Positions 1 through 6,110 of a DNA stretch of 7,231 bases are shown in pieces; the stretch's first letter is position 1; every line of letters starts with the position of its first letter. Where the stretch lies: contig DIFL01000021.1 in NCBI GenBank assembly GCA_002419125.1, forward strand, positions 1-7,231. Reading direction: 5' to 3'. The stretch is from Candidatus Dojkabacteria bacterium UBA5749 (lineage in GTDB: Bacteria; Patescibacteriota; Dojkabacteria; SC72). The notes under the pieces were generated by a model that saw only the letters and a list, made by a program, of their open reading frames with translations, did no database searches and was not told the origin of the DNA. Made by a program: the position numbers and the translations under genes.

Positions 1-713
1 TTGATAAAATTACAATTTCAAATGTTGGAGCTTTAGCGGCAGGAACTACTTACGGTGTTAAAATAGCAGGGAATGTCGGAAAGCTTGGAACTGACGATAC
101 TGTTGGAGAACATATTATTACAGTAAGTGCTAATTCTGGTGGGACACCAATTGATTCTAAATCCTTAAAAATATATCTTGTCACCGATGATGTCGTTGTT
201 GTGTCGGCAACAGTATCTGATATCCCCACGGTAAGTTGTAATATTAGTACCAATTCTGTAAACTTAGGTACATTATATCCAGGAGGTACCTATGCTACGG
301 GTAGCCATACTATCAGTACATCTACAACAAGCAATGGTTACTATTGGGCCGTTTATGGGACAGGAGATAGTTCAACTGACGCAGGCTTATGGAATGGTAC
401 AACGTTAATTCCATCTGGGGCAACTGCAACACTAGATTTAACAAGTTCTTCTGTATACGGCTTCGGAATGACTCTATCGGACCCAGATAGTACTGATCCA
501 GCAACAGTTAGTACAAATTTTGTAAATACTACTACTGGAACTTTTGGTACTATTGATAGGCTATATTCAGGAGCTAAACTTGTCCTTTCCCAGAGTGGTA
601 CACAAGGTTCCGCAGAACCATCGACTGTAACATACGGAGCTAAAGCTCAAGCTGCTGCGACATCTGGTTCATATACTGAATATGTCTACTTTATTTGTGG
701 CGGTTATTACTAG
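1..713 (+). CDS. Secreted beta-rich surface protein, 5'-truncated (3' part only)
   Basis: The reading frame is open from base 3 to the TAG at 711-713, giving 236 visible residues, so the gene begins outside the window. The GTG at base 201 is an internal valine codon (residue 67), not a start: the upstream codons encode a continuous Ser/Thr/Gly-rich stretch of the same character, ending in a beta-strand-like 'IYLVTDDVVVVSATV'. From about residue 75 to the end runs a second domain beginning 'IPTVSCNIS', followed by 'VNLGTLYPGG' and 'GSHTISTSTTSNGYYWAVYG', and closing with 'TEYVYFICGGYY'. The only two cysteines, residues 79 and 232, bracket this domain and could form a disulfide. The composition and pattern resemble extracellular beta-sandwich proteins common in Candidate Phyla Radiation genomes (recalled, not searched). 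No membrane anchor is visible at the C-terminus. The two genes just downstream encode membrane-anchored exported proteins and may be partners. The exact function is unknown. Confidence 0.8.
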   Translation, partial: DKITISNVGALAAGTTYGVKIAGNVGKLGTDDTVGEHIITVSANSGGTPIDSKSLKIYLVTDDVVVVSATVSDIPTVSCNISTNSVNLGTLYPGGTYATGSHTISTSTTSNGYYWAVYGTGDSSTDAGLWNGTTLIPSGATATLDLTSSSVYGFGMTLSDPDSTDPATVSTNFVNTTTGTFGTIDRLYSGAKLVLSQSGTQGSAEPSTVTYGAKAQAAATSGSYTEYVYFICGGYY

Positions 714-720
714 ATTCTTG

Positions 721-726
721 TATAAT
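721..726 (+). promoter_or_regulatory. Candidate -10 box (TATAAT) for a leaderless start at 735
   Basis: A perfect TATAAT lies in the 21-base gap between the surface-protein stop and the ATG at 735. Eight bases separate it from the ATG, so a sigma70-type transcript would begin within about two bases of the start codon. No good -35 is found at 16-18 bases; TTGTGG at 695-700 is 20 bases upstream, which is long. A TATAAT can arise by chance in A+T-rich DNA, so this is tentative. Confidence 0.4.
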
Positions 727-734
727 ACCTAAAG

Positions 735-1709
735 ATGATATTTAACAAGTTATGGAAATATAAAGGAATAATATTACTGCCAATAATAATACTTCTTCTA
801 AGCGTTATATCTTCTTTTGCTCAAAGTAATTTGTCTATAGGTGTAGCCCCTACTTCTAAAACTCTTACCCTTAAACCAGGAGAAATATATTCTGATGAAA
901 TTGTCTTTTGGAATTTATCCCCCTCAAATGATACATATAAAGTATTTGTAAGTGGATTTGAACAAATAGAGAATCAACCTGGTACAGCAGTAATACTTAC
1001 CCCAGAAGATGATGCCCTTGCACCCTACTCAGCCTCCAAATGGGTTACAGTAGAAAAAGATTCTCTTCTACTAGAATCTAATAAAAATACTAAACTCAAA
1101 TACAGTATTCAAGTCCCTCAAGATGTTACAGATGGTGAGTATAATGTAGAGATATTTCTAATTTCAGAAAGCAACTTCCAACAAGGAGGAACCGCAGCTT
1201 TTGCTAGTTTGGCTTCAGGCACACCAATATTAATTAGAATAGGAGATGAATTTGTAGAAAATGCAGAATTACTAAAATTTGTTTCTAACAAAAAATATTA
1301 TGAAAAAATTAGTGTGGTTTTCCTAAGCAGAATTAAAAATATTGGTGATACTCATATTCAACCTACAGGTGAAATTATTGTAGAAAACATATTCAGACAA
1401 GAAGTAGCAAGAATTCCCTTTAACAAAAACAAGCAAAGTCTACTTAGAGACACCTCAGGAGATTATGAGGATTACTGGGATCAATCCAGTTATCTATCTC
1501 CTAACAATGCAATTGCTATTGGACCTATGAAAGCAACACTTCTGGTAACATACAGGTCGTTCCAACCTGGTTTTGCCGTTCTAAGTGCTCAAACAAGTTT
1601 TTGGATAATACCATGGAAGTTACTCATCGCTATCTTAATAGTTATCATTCTTGCTATAATATTAAGTACAAATAAAAAAAGAGCAAGAAAGAAATATGAG
1701 ACTTCTTAA
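735..1709 (+). CDS. Exported, membrane-anchored DUF916-like (WxL-interacting-type) protein
   Basis: This 324-residue protein has a signal peptide (hydrophobic core about 11-27, likely cleavage after 'SSFA', residue 29). A beta-rich region follows at about 33-170 with the pattern 'LTLKPGE', 'DEIVFWNLSP', 'LKYSIQVP' and 'DGEYNV', typical of DUF916-like/Ig-like extracytoplasmic domains. A second beta region at about 175-288 contains 'SRIKNIGDTHIQPTGEIIVEN'-like strands. The chain ends with a membrane helix (about 293-311) and a basic tail KKRARKK, placing the body outside the cell and the tail inside. Signal peptide, two beta domains, helix and basic tail match the layout of WxL-interacting proteins in Firmicutes, which anchor surface proteins to peptidoglycan; homology is inferred from pattern only. 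It lies 21 bases after the surface-protein gene and overlaps the next gene by 14 bases. No ribosome binding site is evident before the ATG; see the -10 box at 721. Confidence 0.8.
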   Translation: MIFNKLWKYKGIILLPIIILLLSVISSFAQSNLSIGVAPTSKTLTLKPGEIYSDEIVFWNLSPSNDTYKVFVSGFEQIENQPGTAVILTPEDDALAPYSASKWVTVEKDSLLLESNKNTKLKYSIQVPQDVTDGEYNVEIFLISESNFQQGGTAAFASLASGTPILIRIGDEFVENAELLKFVSNKKYYEKISVVFLSRIKNIGDTHIQPTGEIIVENIFRQEVARIPFNKNKQSLLRDTSGDYEDYWDQSSYLSPNNAIAIGPMKATLLVTYRSFQPGFAVLSAQTSFWIIPWKLLIAILIVIILAIILSTNKKRARKKYETS

Positions 1710-2592
1710 AACTACCTTTGTTACACTATTAATATATACCATATGTGGTATTTCAATTTGTTTTGCTAGTGGTATAGAACCTGGAATTAAGAGGGTATCT
1801 CTCTCCCAAGGAGAAAGAAAGTTTGAATCAGTAATTTTTCATAACACAGAAGACATAGAAGTTGATGTGTTAATTACTCCATATGATTACAATCCTCAAA
1901 CTGATGAGGTATCGGAAGATAAAAAGCAGATATTTATTAAAGCAGATACAGATAGTATCAAAGTAAAAGCAAATAGCTTCTATGAAATTAAGTATGAAAT
2001 ATATCCAATCAGTAATCTTGAGCAAGGAACCTATTTTAATATATTAGCCTTAACCCCTTTAACGAAAGACCAAAATATTAGCATTAACACCTCTATTGCT
2101 CAATTAATTATCTTAGATGTTGTTTCCCCACAAAACCAAGTAAAGGGAGTAACAACAGATAGCTACTTTGTAGATGTTAAAGTATTAAATAAAGGAATCC
2201 CCTTCCTCTCTTCTTTAAAATTTCAATACTCTATTCGTAATAATTCAAACTATATGCTTACACCAAGTGGAAGATTAGATGTATTTAATGAGGAAAATAA
2301 ATATAAATCGGTATATGTCTACTTAAATCCAGATAAAGAGAATGTATATCCTAAAGACACTTTTGAAAAAGAGGTAGAAATTAAACAGTGGCATATATCA
2401 GATATCTTCTTAAAAAGAGTTATTAAAGGAGAGGTATTTAACGGTATAGACGGAGTACCCAAACAGGTTGAGATTGAAATAGACAACTTTATTTTAGAAT
2501 TCTCTTTTGGTTTAGTAGCCTTAATAGTATCAATCTTTTTTCTAAAATCCGTTATAAAAGACTTTAACAAGAAAAAAGAGAAAGAAATTTAA
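1696..2592 (+). CDS. Second exported membrane-anchored DUF916-like protein, paralogue of its neighbour
   Basis: This 298-residue protein has a signal peptide (hydrophobic 7-23, likely cut after 'CFA', residue 24), two beta-rich regions (about 26-142 and 150-262), a membrane helix at about 266-284 and a lysine-rich tail NKKKEKE. It aligns by eye with the preceding protein along its length: 'GIEPGIKRVSLSQGE' with 'GVAPTSKTLTLKPGE', 'SVIFHN' with 'EIVFWN', 'IKYEI' with 'LKYSI', 'QGTYFN' with 'DGEYNV', and 'LTPSGRLDVFN' with 'IQPTGEIIVEN'. An ancestral duplication with strong divergence is likely. Its ATG lies inside the preceding gene (14-base overlap, different frame), which points to translational coupling; only a weak purine-rich AAGAAAG precedes it. 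The likely role is surface anchoring or assembly with the upstream genes, by analogy to WxL-interacting proteins. No enzymatic motif is seen. Confidence 0.78.
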   Translation: MRLLKTTFVTLLIYTICGISICFASGIEPGIKRVSLSQGERKFESVIFHNTEDIEVDVLITPYDYNPQTDEVSEDKKQIFIKADTDSIKVKANSFYEIKYEIYPISNLEQGTYFNILALTPLTKDQNISINTSIAQLIILDVVSPQNQVKGVTTDSYFVDVKVLNKGIPFLSSLKFQYSIRNNSNYMLTPSGRLDVFNEENKYKSVYVYLNPDKENVYPKDTFEKEVEIKQWHISDIFLKRVIKGEVFNGIDGVPKQVEIEIDNFILEFSFGLVALIVSIFFLKSVIKDFNKKKEKEI

Positions 2593-2597
2593 AAACT

Positions 2598-3497
2598 TTA
2601 CCCCAATACCTGTTTTGTTGTTTTAAAACTTGTTTTAGCAACATTATCCAACTCTTCTTTACCATGAACTGAAACAAATAACTTAGCATTATCAATTACA
2701 TTTGAAGCTCCTTTGGGAAAATGAAAATCATACTTCATATTCATCTTTTTCCACTCTGAAACAAATATACCCCTAGCAATTATTGATGCTGTAGCGACTG
2801 CAATATCGGATTCCCCCTTATGAAACTGTATAAATTTGTATTTTTTCCCTAACTGTCCTAACTCACTAGTCACCCTACTCTTTGAGGAAGAGAACTGATC
2901 TATAACTACATAATTACAAACCTCATTTTTTGATTCCAAATCCCTTAAACCCTCTTCAATTACTTTTGAATGCTGTTTAGCAAGTAATAAAGATGCATTT
3001 TTATATATCTTTGTTAGCCTGTTATACTCATTTGGATACACTATTGAGGCGTAATAGTAAGGATAATCTTTAACAAGATTGTAAAGGTTCTCTATCTTAC
3101 TGTCTGAAAACTTTTTTGAATCTGCAAAACCCAATAGTTTAACCTTTTTAAATAGCTCCTCATTTACAAAACAGCCTACTACTACTAAAGGACCAAAATA
3201 GTCACCCTTTCCTACCTCATCCACCCCGAAGTGTGGAAGAAATTCTTCTTTGGGTTTCTCTTCAATATTTTTCTTTTTCAAAAAAGATATTATCTTGGAG
3301 AGATCTTCTCTCCCCTGTAAAACTAATTTGCCACTAAAATACATAATCGCTATTGACCCAGCAGGACTTTTTAATCTAAAAAGAACATATTGATTTGTAT
3401 CGTTTTGCTCTATCCAATTTTGGGCTAGTAACTGGTCTTTTACCTTAGGAAAATCTGTTTTTTCAATCTCTAAAGAAATTGTATTTTGATTACTCAT
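2598..3497 (-). CDS. rnhC: Ribonuclease HIII
   Basis: This cytoplasmic endonuclease of 299 residues cuts the RNA strand of RNA-DNA hybrids, such as R-loops, Okazaki primers and stretches of misincorporated ribonucleotides. The N-terminal ~80 residues form the small substrate-binding (TBP-like) domain that separates HIII from HII. The catalytic domain starts with 'GVDEVGKGDYFGP' (acidic pair D93, E94; the G-K-G-D-Y-F-G-P form is the HIII signature). It continues with 'ADSKKFSD' (126-132), 'VVIDQF' (D200) and 'HKGESDIAVATASIIAR' (226-242), where an acidic residue, E229 or D231, probably helps bind metal. The length is normal for HIII. The gene follows recR by 11 bases with no promoter in the gap, so it is probably the last gene of the dnaX-ybaB-recR transcript. 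The site before the ATG (TTAAAGAT) is not a convincing Shine-Dalgarno sequence. Its stop faces the stop of the convergent surface gene five bases away. Confidence 0.93.
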   Translation of the reverse strand: MSNQNTISLEIEKTDFPKVKDQLLAQNWIEQNDTNQYVLFRLKSPAGSIAIMYFSGKLVLQGREDLSKIISFLKKKNIEEKPKEEFLPHFGVDEVGKGDYFGPLVVVGCFVNEELFKKVKLLGFADSKKFSDSKIENLYNLVKDYPYYYASIVYPNEYNRLTKIYKNASLLLAKQHSKVIEEGLRDLESKNEVCNYVVIDQFSSSKSRVTSELGQLGKKYKFIQFHKGESDIAVATASIIARGIFVSEWKKMNMKYDFHFPKGASNVIDNAKLFVSVHGKEELDNVAKTSFKTTKQVLG

Positions 3498-3508
3498 ATC
3501 TTTAATAC

Positions 3509-4135
3509 TTAAATATCTCTTCTTCCCTCTAGAGCTTTTTTTAAAGTTAATCTATCTGCATACTCTAAATCAGCACCTGTTGGAAGACCCATTGCTAATC
3601 TTGAGACATGAACCTTTTCATCTTTAATATATTTCCCAAAGATATCTTGGATATAGCTGGCGGTAGCTTCACCCTCAAGGCTAGGGTTAGTTGCAACAAT
3701 TAACTCAATTTCCTTCCCACTTTCATTAATTGCCGATATTACTCTTTTTTCTAACTCATTAAATCTTAATTCAGAAGCTGTAATTCCCTCAGCAGGAGAA
3801 ATTACACCACCTAAAACGAAGTACAAGCCGTTAAAGACAGCAGAATTCTCAAAAGCTACTACATCTAGGGGCTCTTCAACAATACAAATTGTACTATGAT
3901 CTCTTGTTGGATTACTACAAATATCACAAATCTCTTTATCAGTAACATTAAAACAAGAACTACAAAATTTTGTCTTAATATCCATATCTTTTAATGCATC
4001 TCCTAATCTAGTTGCATCCCTGTTTGGAGACCTTAGGAAGTGGTAAGTCATTCTTGCAGCGGACTTAGGACCTACTCCAGGGAGTTTACTAAATTCGTTA
4101 ATTACATTTTCTACTGACTTAGGAAGTACTGACAT
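3509..4135 (-). CDS. recR: Recombination mediator protein RecR
   Basis: RecR acts with RecO (and RecF) to load RecA at single-stranded gaps, forming a ring-like clamp on DNA. All family landmarks are present in 208 residues, the usual length. They are a helix-hairpin-helix 'LPGVGPKSAAR' (18-28), a four-cysteine zinc finger C58-x2-C61-x8-C70-x2-C73, a Toprim domain from about 81 with 'IVEEPLDVVAFE', 'TNPSLEGEATA' (149-159), and the C-terminal 'SRLAMGLPTGADLEYAD' (178-194) Walker-B-like segment. The ATG is one base after the ybaB stop, so the two are very probably translationally coupled. A GGGG run at 4149-4152 lies 13 bases before the ATG, rather far for a ribosome binding site. recR next to ybaB and dnaX is a conserved bacterial arrangement. 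Confidence 0.97.
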   Translation of the reverse strand: MSVLPKSVENVINEFSKLPGVGPKSAARMTYHFLRSPNRDATRLGDALKDMDIKTKFCSSCFNVTDKEICDICSNPTRDHSTICIVEEPLDVVAFENSAVFNGLYFVLGGVISPAEGITASELRFNELEKRVISAINESGKEIELIVATNPSLEGEATASYIQDIFGKYIKDEKVHVSRLAMGLPTGADLEYADRLTLKKALEGRRDI

Positions 4136-4136
4136 C

Positions 4137-4427
4137 TTAACTTAACATCCCCTTTATTTTGTCTAAATCAAAATCTTGAGCCATCTCCTTCTGTAATTTC
4201 TTTTGATAGTCTTTAAAGGCCTCTTTCATATCCTTTTTAAACCTATCCATCATATCAACATCCATTAAAGTATCATCAACCCATATATCCTCAAACTCCT
4301 GAGCACCATTTAGAAAAAGTTTTAACATACCATCTTTAGATTCACCAGATATCTTCTTCTCTCTAAGCCTACCCTGCATTTTCTTAGCTTCCATCTGCAT
4401 TTTAATTAACTCTTTTGGATTTAACAT
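4137..4427 (-). CDS. ybaB: YbaB/EbfC family nucleoid-associated protein
   Basis: A 96-residue protein, close to the usual ~100 for the family. Members are small dimeric DNA-binding proteins that coat the nucleoid. The N-terminal helix 'NPKELIKMQMEAKKMQ' (3-18), rich in Met, Lys and Glu, is followed by a beta sheet ('DGMLKLFLNGAQEFEDIWVD', 32-51) and a long charged helix ('MDRFKKDMKEAFKDYQKKLQ', 60-79), then a short tail. Assignment rests on this pattern plus its position between dnaX and recR, where ybaB sits in most bacteria. The 55-base gap after dnaX holds a TATAAT at 4464-4469 that could provide a separate promoter. No Shine-Dalgarno sequence is visible before the ATG. Confidence 0.93.
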   Translation of the reverse strand: MLNPKELIKMQMEAKKMQGRLREKKISGESKDGMLKLFLNGAQEFEDIWVDDTLMDVDMMDRFKKDMKEAFKDYQKKLQKEMAQDFDLDKIKGMLS

Positions 4428-4463
4428 ATATACATAAAGTAAAAATTAAATACACACTTATGG

Positions 4464-4469
4464 ATTATA
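4464..4469 (-). promoter_or_regulatory. Possible -10 box (TATAAT) upstream of ybaB
   Basis: On the minus strand a TATAAT directly preceded by TG lies in the dnaX-ybaB gap, 36 bases before the ybaB ATG. The same TGTATAAT octamer precedes the gene at 735. No matching -35 hexamer occurs at 16-18 bases. A transcript from here would have a leader of about 30 A/U-rich bases without a ribosome binding site. It could give ybaB-recR-rnhC expression independent of dnaX, but may be chance. Confidence 0.25.
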
Positions 4470-4482
4470 CATAATTGCTAAC

Positions 4483-6045
4483 CTACATACCAGCGAAGAT
4501 AGCTTCTATGTCTTGTTTAATCTGTTTCTTTTCTTCAACCTCTTTCTTTTTAATAACTGGAACATTTCTTAGTACTACATCCGCACTACTTTGTAACTTT
4601 GGTCTTACGCTATCATTTACAGAACAATTAATTTTACAATGAGTCCCCAAAGTCTCAAAAAGAATCTCTCCAATTAACTCTCTACTTTTGGGAGCATCAA
4701 TTTGATCTTTGTAAAACTTAAAAGGCACTTCAATATTTAACACATTCTGCTCAACACTAGTAGGTTTAGAGGAGTCCAAAAAGGCAAAAAGTGTTGTATT
4801 TAAAGGCTTAATACTATTAACAATACTTTTCCAACTCTTTTGTACATCATCGATACAAAGATTAATAACATCTGTATTTATTACCTCTACACTCTCACTT
4901 CTACCCTCAACAATCGTTCCACTTTTTACTACAGTACTTTTAACTTGTATTACCTTGGGTGGTGTTTTTACCTCGTTTTCTTCTTTAAGAAAAGTTGGAA
5001 TTAACATTTGAAATATTAATATTTGATTAGTTGTATTTTTTAATTCTCTCTCAACGTTTAGAAATTCTTTAATTAAGAAAAGGATTTCCTTTAAACTTAG
5101 CTCCTTTGCAAAGGTATATTCCTTAATATCCTCGCCAGATATTTTACTAACTAATACCTCTCTTAATACTTCTAGTGTAAAGTTAGTAAATTGAGCCAAA
5201 TTACTACCTTTCTCTTCTAACTCCCTAATACAATTCAAAGCTTGTTTTGAGTCCCCCTTAATTAAAGAGGAAAGTAAATCGTTAACCATGTAAACTTCTG
5301 GAATACCTAATACTGCCCTAACCTCTTCAATTGTAATTTTCTTAGGATCTTTACCATTAGATTGGCTGTTAATAACTACATCTAGCAAAGAAAGTGCATC
5401 TCTATAGCTACCACGCGCATTTCTTACAATTATATCTAAGCCCTTCTCTTGCACCTTTATCTTTTCCTTTTTTAATATCTCCTCTAGGGTACTACGAATC
5501 TCCTGTTCATTACCTAATCTAAAATCATACCTCTGACATCTTGAAAGAATGGTTGCAGGTAATTTATGTACATCAGTAGTAGCAAGGATAAATATTACAT
5601 GCTCTGGAGGCTCCTCTAGCGTCTTTAGGAGGGCATTGAACGCCTCAGTGGTTAACATATGGACCTCATCGATAATGTATATCTTAAACTTACCCTTAGA
5701 AGGTGCAAACTCAATCCTCTCTTTTAATTCTCTAATCTGATCTATTCCTCTATTTGATGCAGCATCTATCTCTATTAAATCCATGAAGGTGCCATTAGAG
5801 ATTGCAAGACAGTTCTCACATTCATTACAAGGATTACCATCTTTTTTAGGTTTAATACAATTTACCGCCTTAGCTAATATTCTTGCAGTACTAGTCTTTC
5901 CTGTACCCCTAGAACCAACAAAAAGAAAAGCATGGGAAAGTTGACTATCTTTAACAGCATTCTTAAGAATTTTAGTAATATGCTCTTGACCAATAATTTC
6001 ATCAAAAACTTGAGCACGATATTTTCTATACAAGACGGTAGACAT
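4483..6045 (-). CDS. dnaX: DNA polymerase III subunit gamma/tau (clamp-loader ATPase)
   Basis: DnaX is the AAA+ motor of the clamp loader that places the sliding clamp on primed DNA. With the start at 6045 the protein has 520 residues and begins 'MSTVLYRKYRAQVFDEIIGQ', the typical DnaX N-terminus. Motifs (numbering from 6045): Walker A GSRGTGKT (44-51), zinc-binding cysteines 63, 73, 76 and 79, Walker B 'IYIIDEVHML' (D126, E127), sensor 1 'LATTD' (154-158), and the 'SRCQRYDF' arginine-finger motif (168-175). A polar linker at about 355-400 leads to a C-terminal tau-like region (about 404-480, 'WKSIVNSIK'...'VPFKFYKDQI') and a basic tail ending 'DIEAIFAGM'. An ATG at 6054 adds three residues, but it overlaps the -10 box of the promoter at 6053-6081, so 6045 is preferred. 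No in-frame slippery A-AAA-AAG heptamer was found, so a single tau-like product is likely. Confidence 0.97.
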   Translation of the reverse strand: MSTVLYRKYRAQVFDEIIGQEHITKILKNAVKDSQLSHAFLFVGSRGTGKTSTARILAKAVNCIKPKKDGNPCNECENCLAISNGTFMDLIEIDAASNRGIDQIRELKERIEFAPSKGKFKIYIIDEVHMLTTEAFNALLKTLEEPPEHVIFILATTDVHKLPATILSRCQRYDFRLGNEQEIRSTLEEILKKEKIKVQEKGLDIIVRNARGSYRDALSLLDVVINSQSNGKDPKKITIEEVRAVLGIPEVYMVNDLLSSLIKGDSKQALNCIRELEEKGSNLAQFTNFTLEVLREVLVSKISGEDIKEYTFAKELSLKEILFLIKEFLNVERELKNTTNQILIFQMLIPTFLKEENEVKTPPKVIQVKSTVVKSGTIVEGRSESVEVINTDVINLCIDDVQKSWKSIVNSIKPLNTTLFAFLDSSKPTSVEQNVLNIEVPFKFYKDQIDAPKSRELIGEILFETLGTHCKINCSVNDSVRPKLQSSADVVLRNVPVIKKKEVEEKKQIKQDIEAIFAGM

Positions 6046-6052
6046 GATAGAC

Positions 6053-6081
6053 ATAATAAACTAGATTCAAAAGTCTCACAA
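6053..6081 (-). promoter_or_regulatory. Sigma70-type promoter for the dnaX operon, leaderless
   Basis: On the minus strand, TTGTGA (6081-6076; 4 of 6 to TTGACA) and TATTAT (6058-6053; 5 of 6 to TATAAT) are separated by exactly 17 bases. Transcription would start at about 6046-6045, on or next to the ATG at 6045, giving an mRNA with essentially no 5' leader. The element occupies most of the 56 bases between the mfd stop and the longest dnaX frame. It likely drives dnaX-ybaB-recR-rnhC. Confidence 0.6.
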
Positions 6082-6110
6082 GTAAAAAATATTTGAACAT
6101 TTTAAAACAT

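Noticed and set aside
201..203. GTG as the start of a 170-residue surface protein
   Set aside because: The same frame stays open to the window edge and the upstream codons encode a similar Ig-like, Ser/Thr/Gly-rich sequence, so this is an internal valine.
4535..4560. Possible dnaX programmed frameshift at an A-rich run (ATT AAA AAG AAA)
   Set aside because: The in-frame heptamer is T-AAA-AAG, not A-AAA-AAG, so the P-site tRNA would re-pair poorly after a -1 slip. The run is also near the very end of the gene.
5549..5740. Short plus-strand reading frame inside dnaX, and similar antisense frames at 50-253, 322-504 and 2319-2570
   Set aside because: They are shadows of well-supported genes on the opposite strand, with no recognisable protein features.
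5835..5850. Second A-run in dnaX (CCT AAA AAA GAT)
   Set aside because: It falls in the zinc-binding part of the ATPase domain, so a shift there would destroy the protein, and the heptamer does not suit -1 slippage.
6063..6076. Imperfect inverted repeat AGACTTTTGAATCT in the dnaX promoter spacer, a possible operator
   Set aside because: Only about three clean base pairs plus mismatches; this is expected by chance in A+T-rich DNA.
6084..6110. T-rich stretch after the mfd stop as a terminator
   Set aside because: There is a T-run but no G+C-containing hairpin before it; the palindromes TTTTAAAA and AAATATTT are pure A/T.
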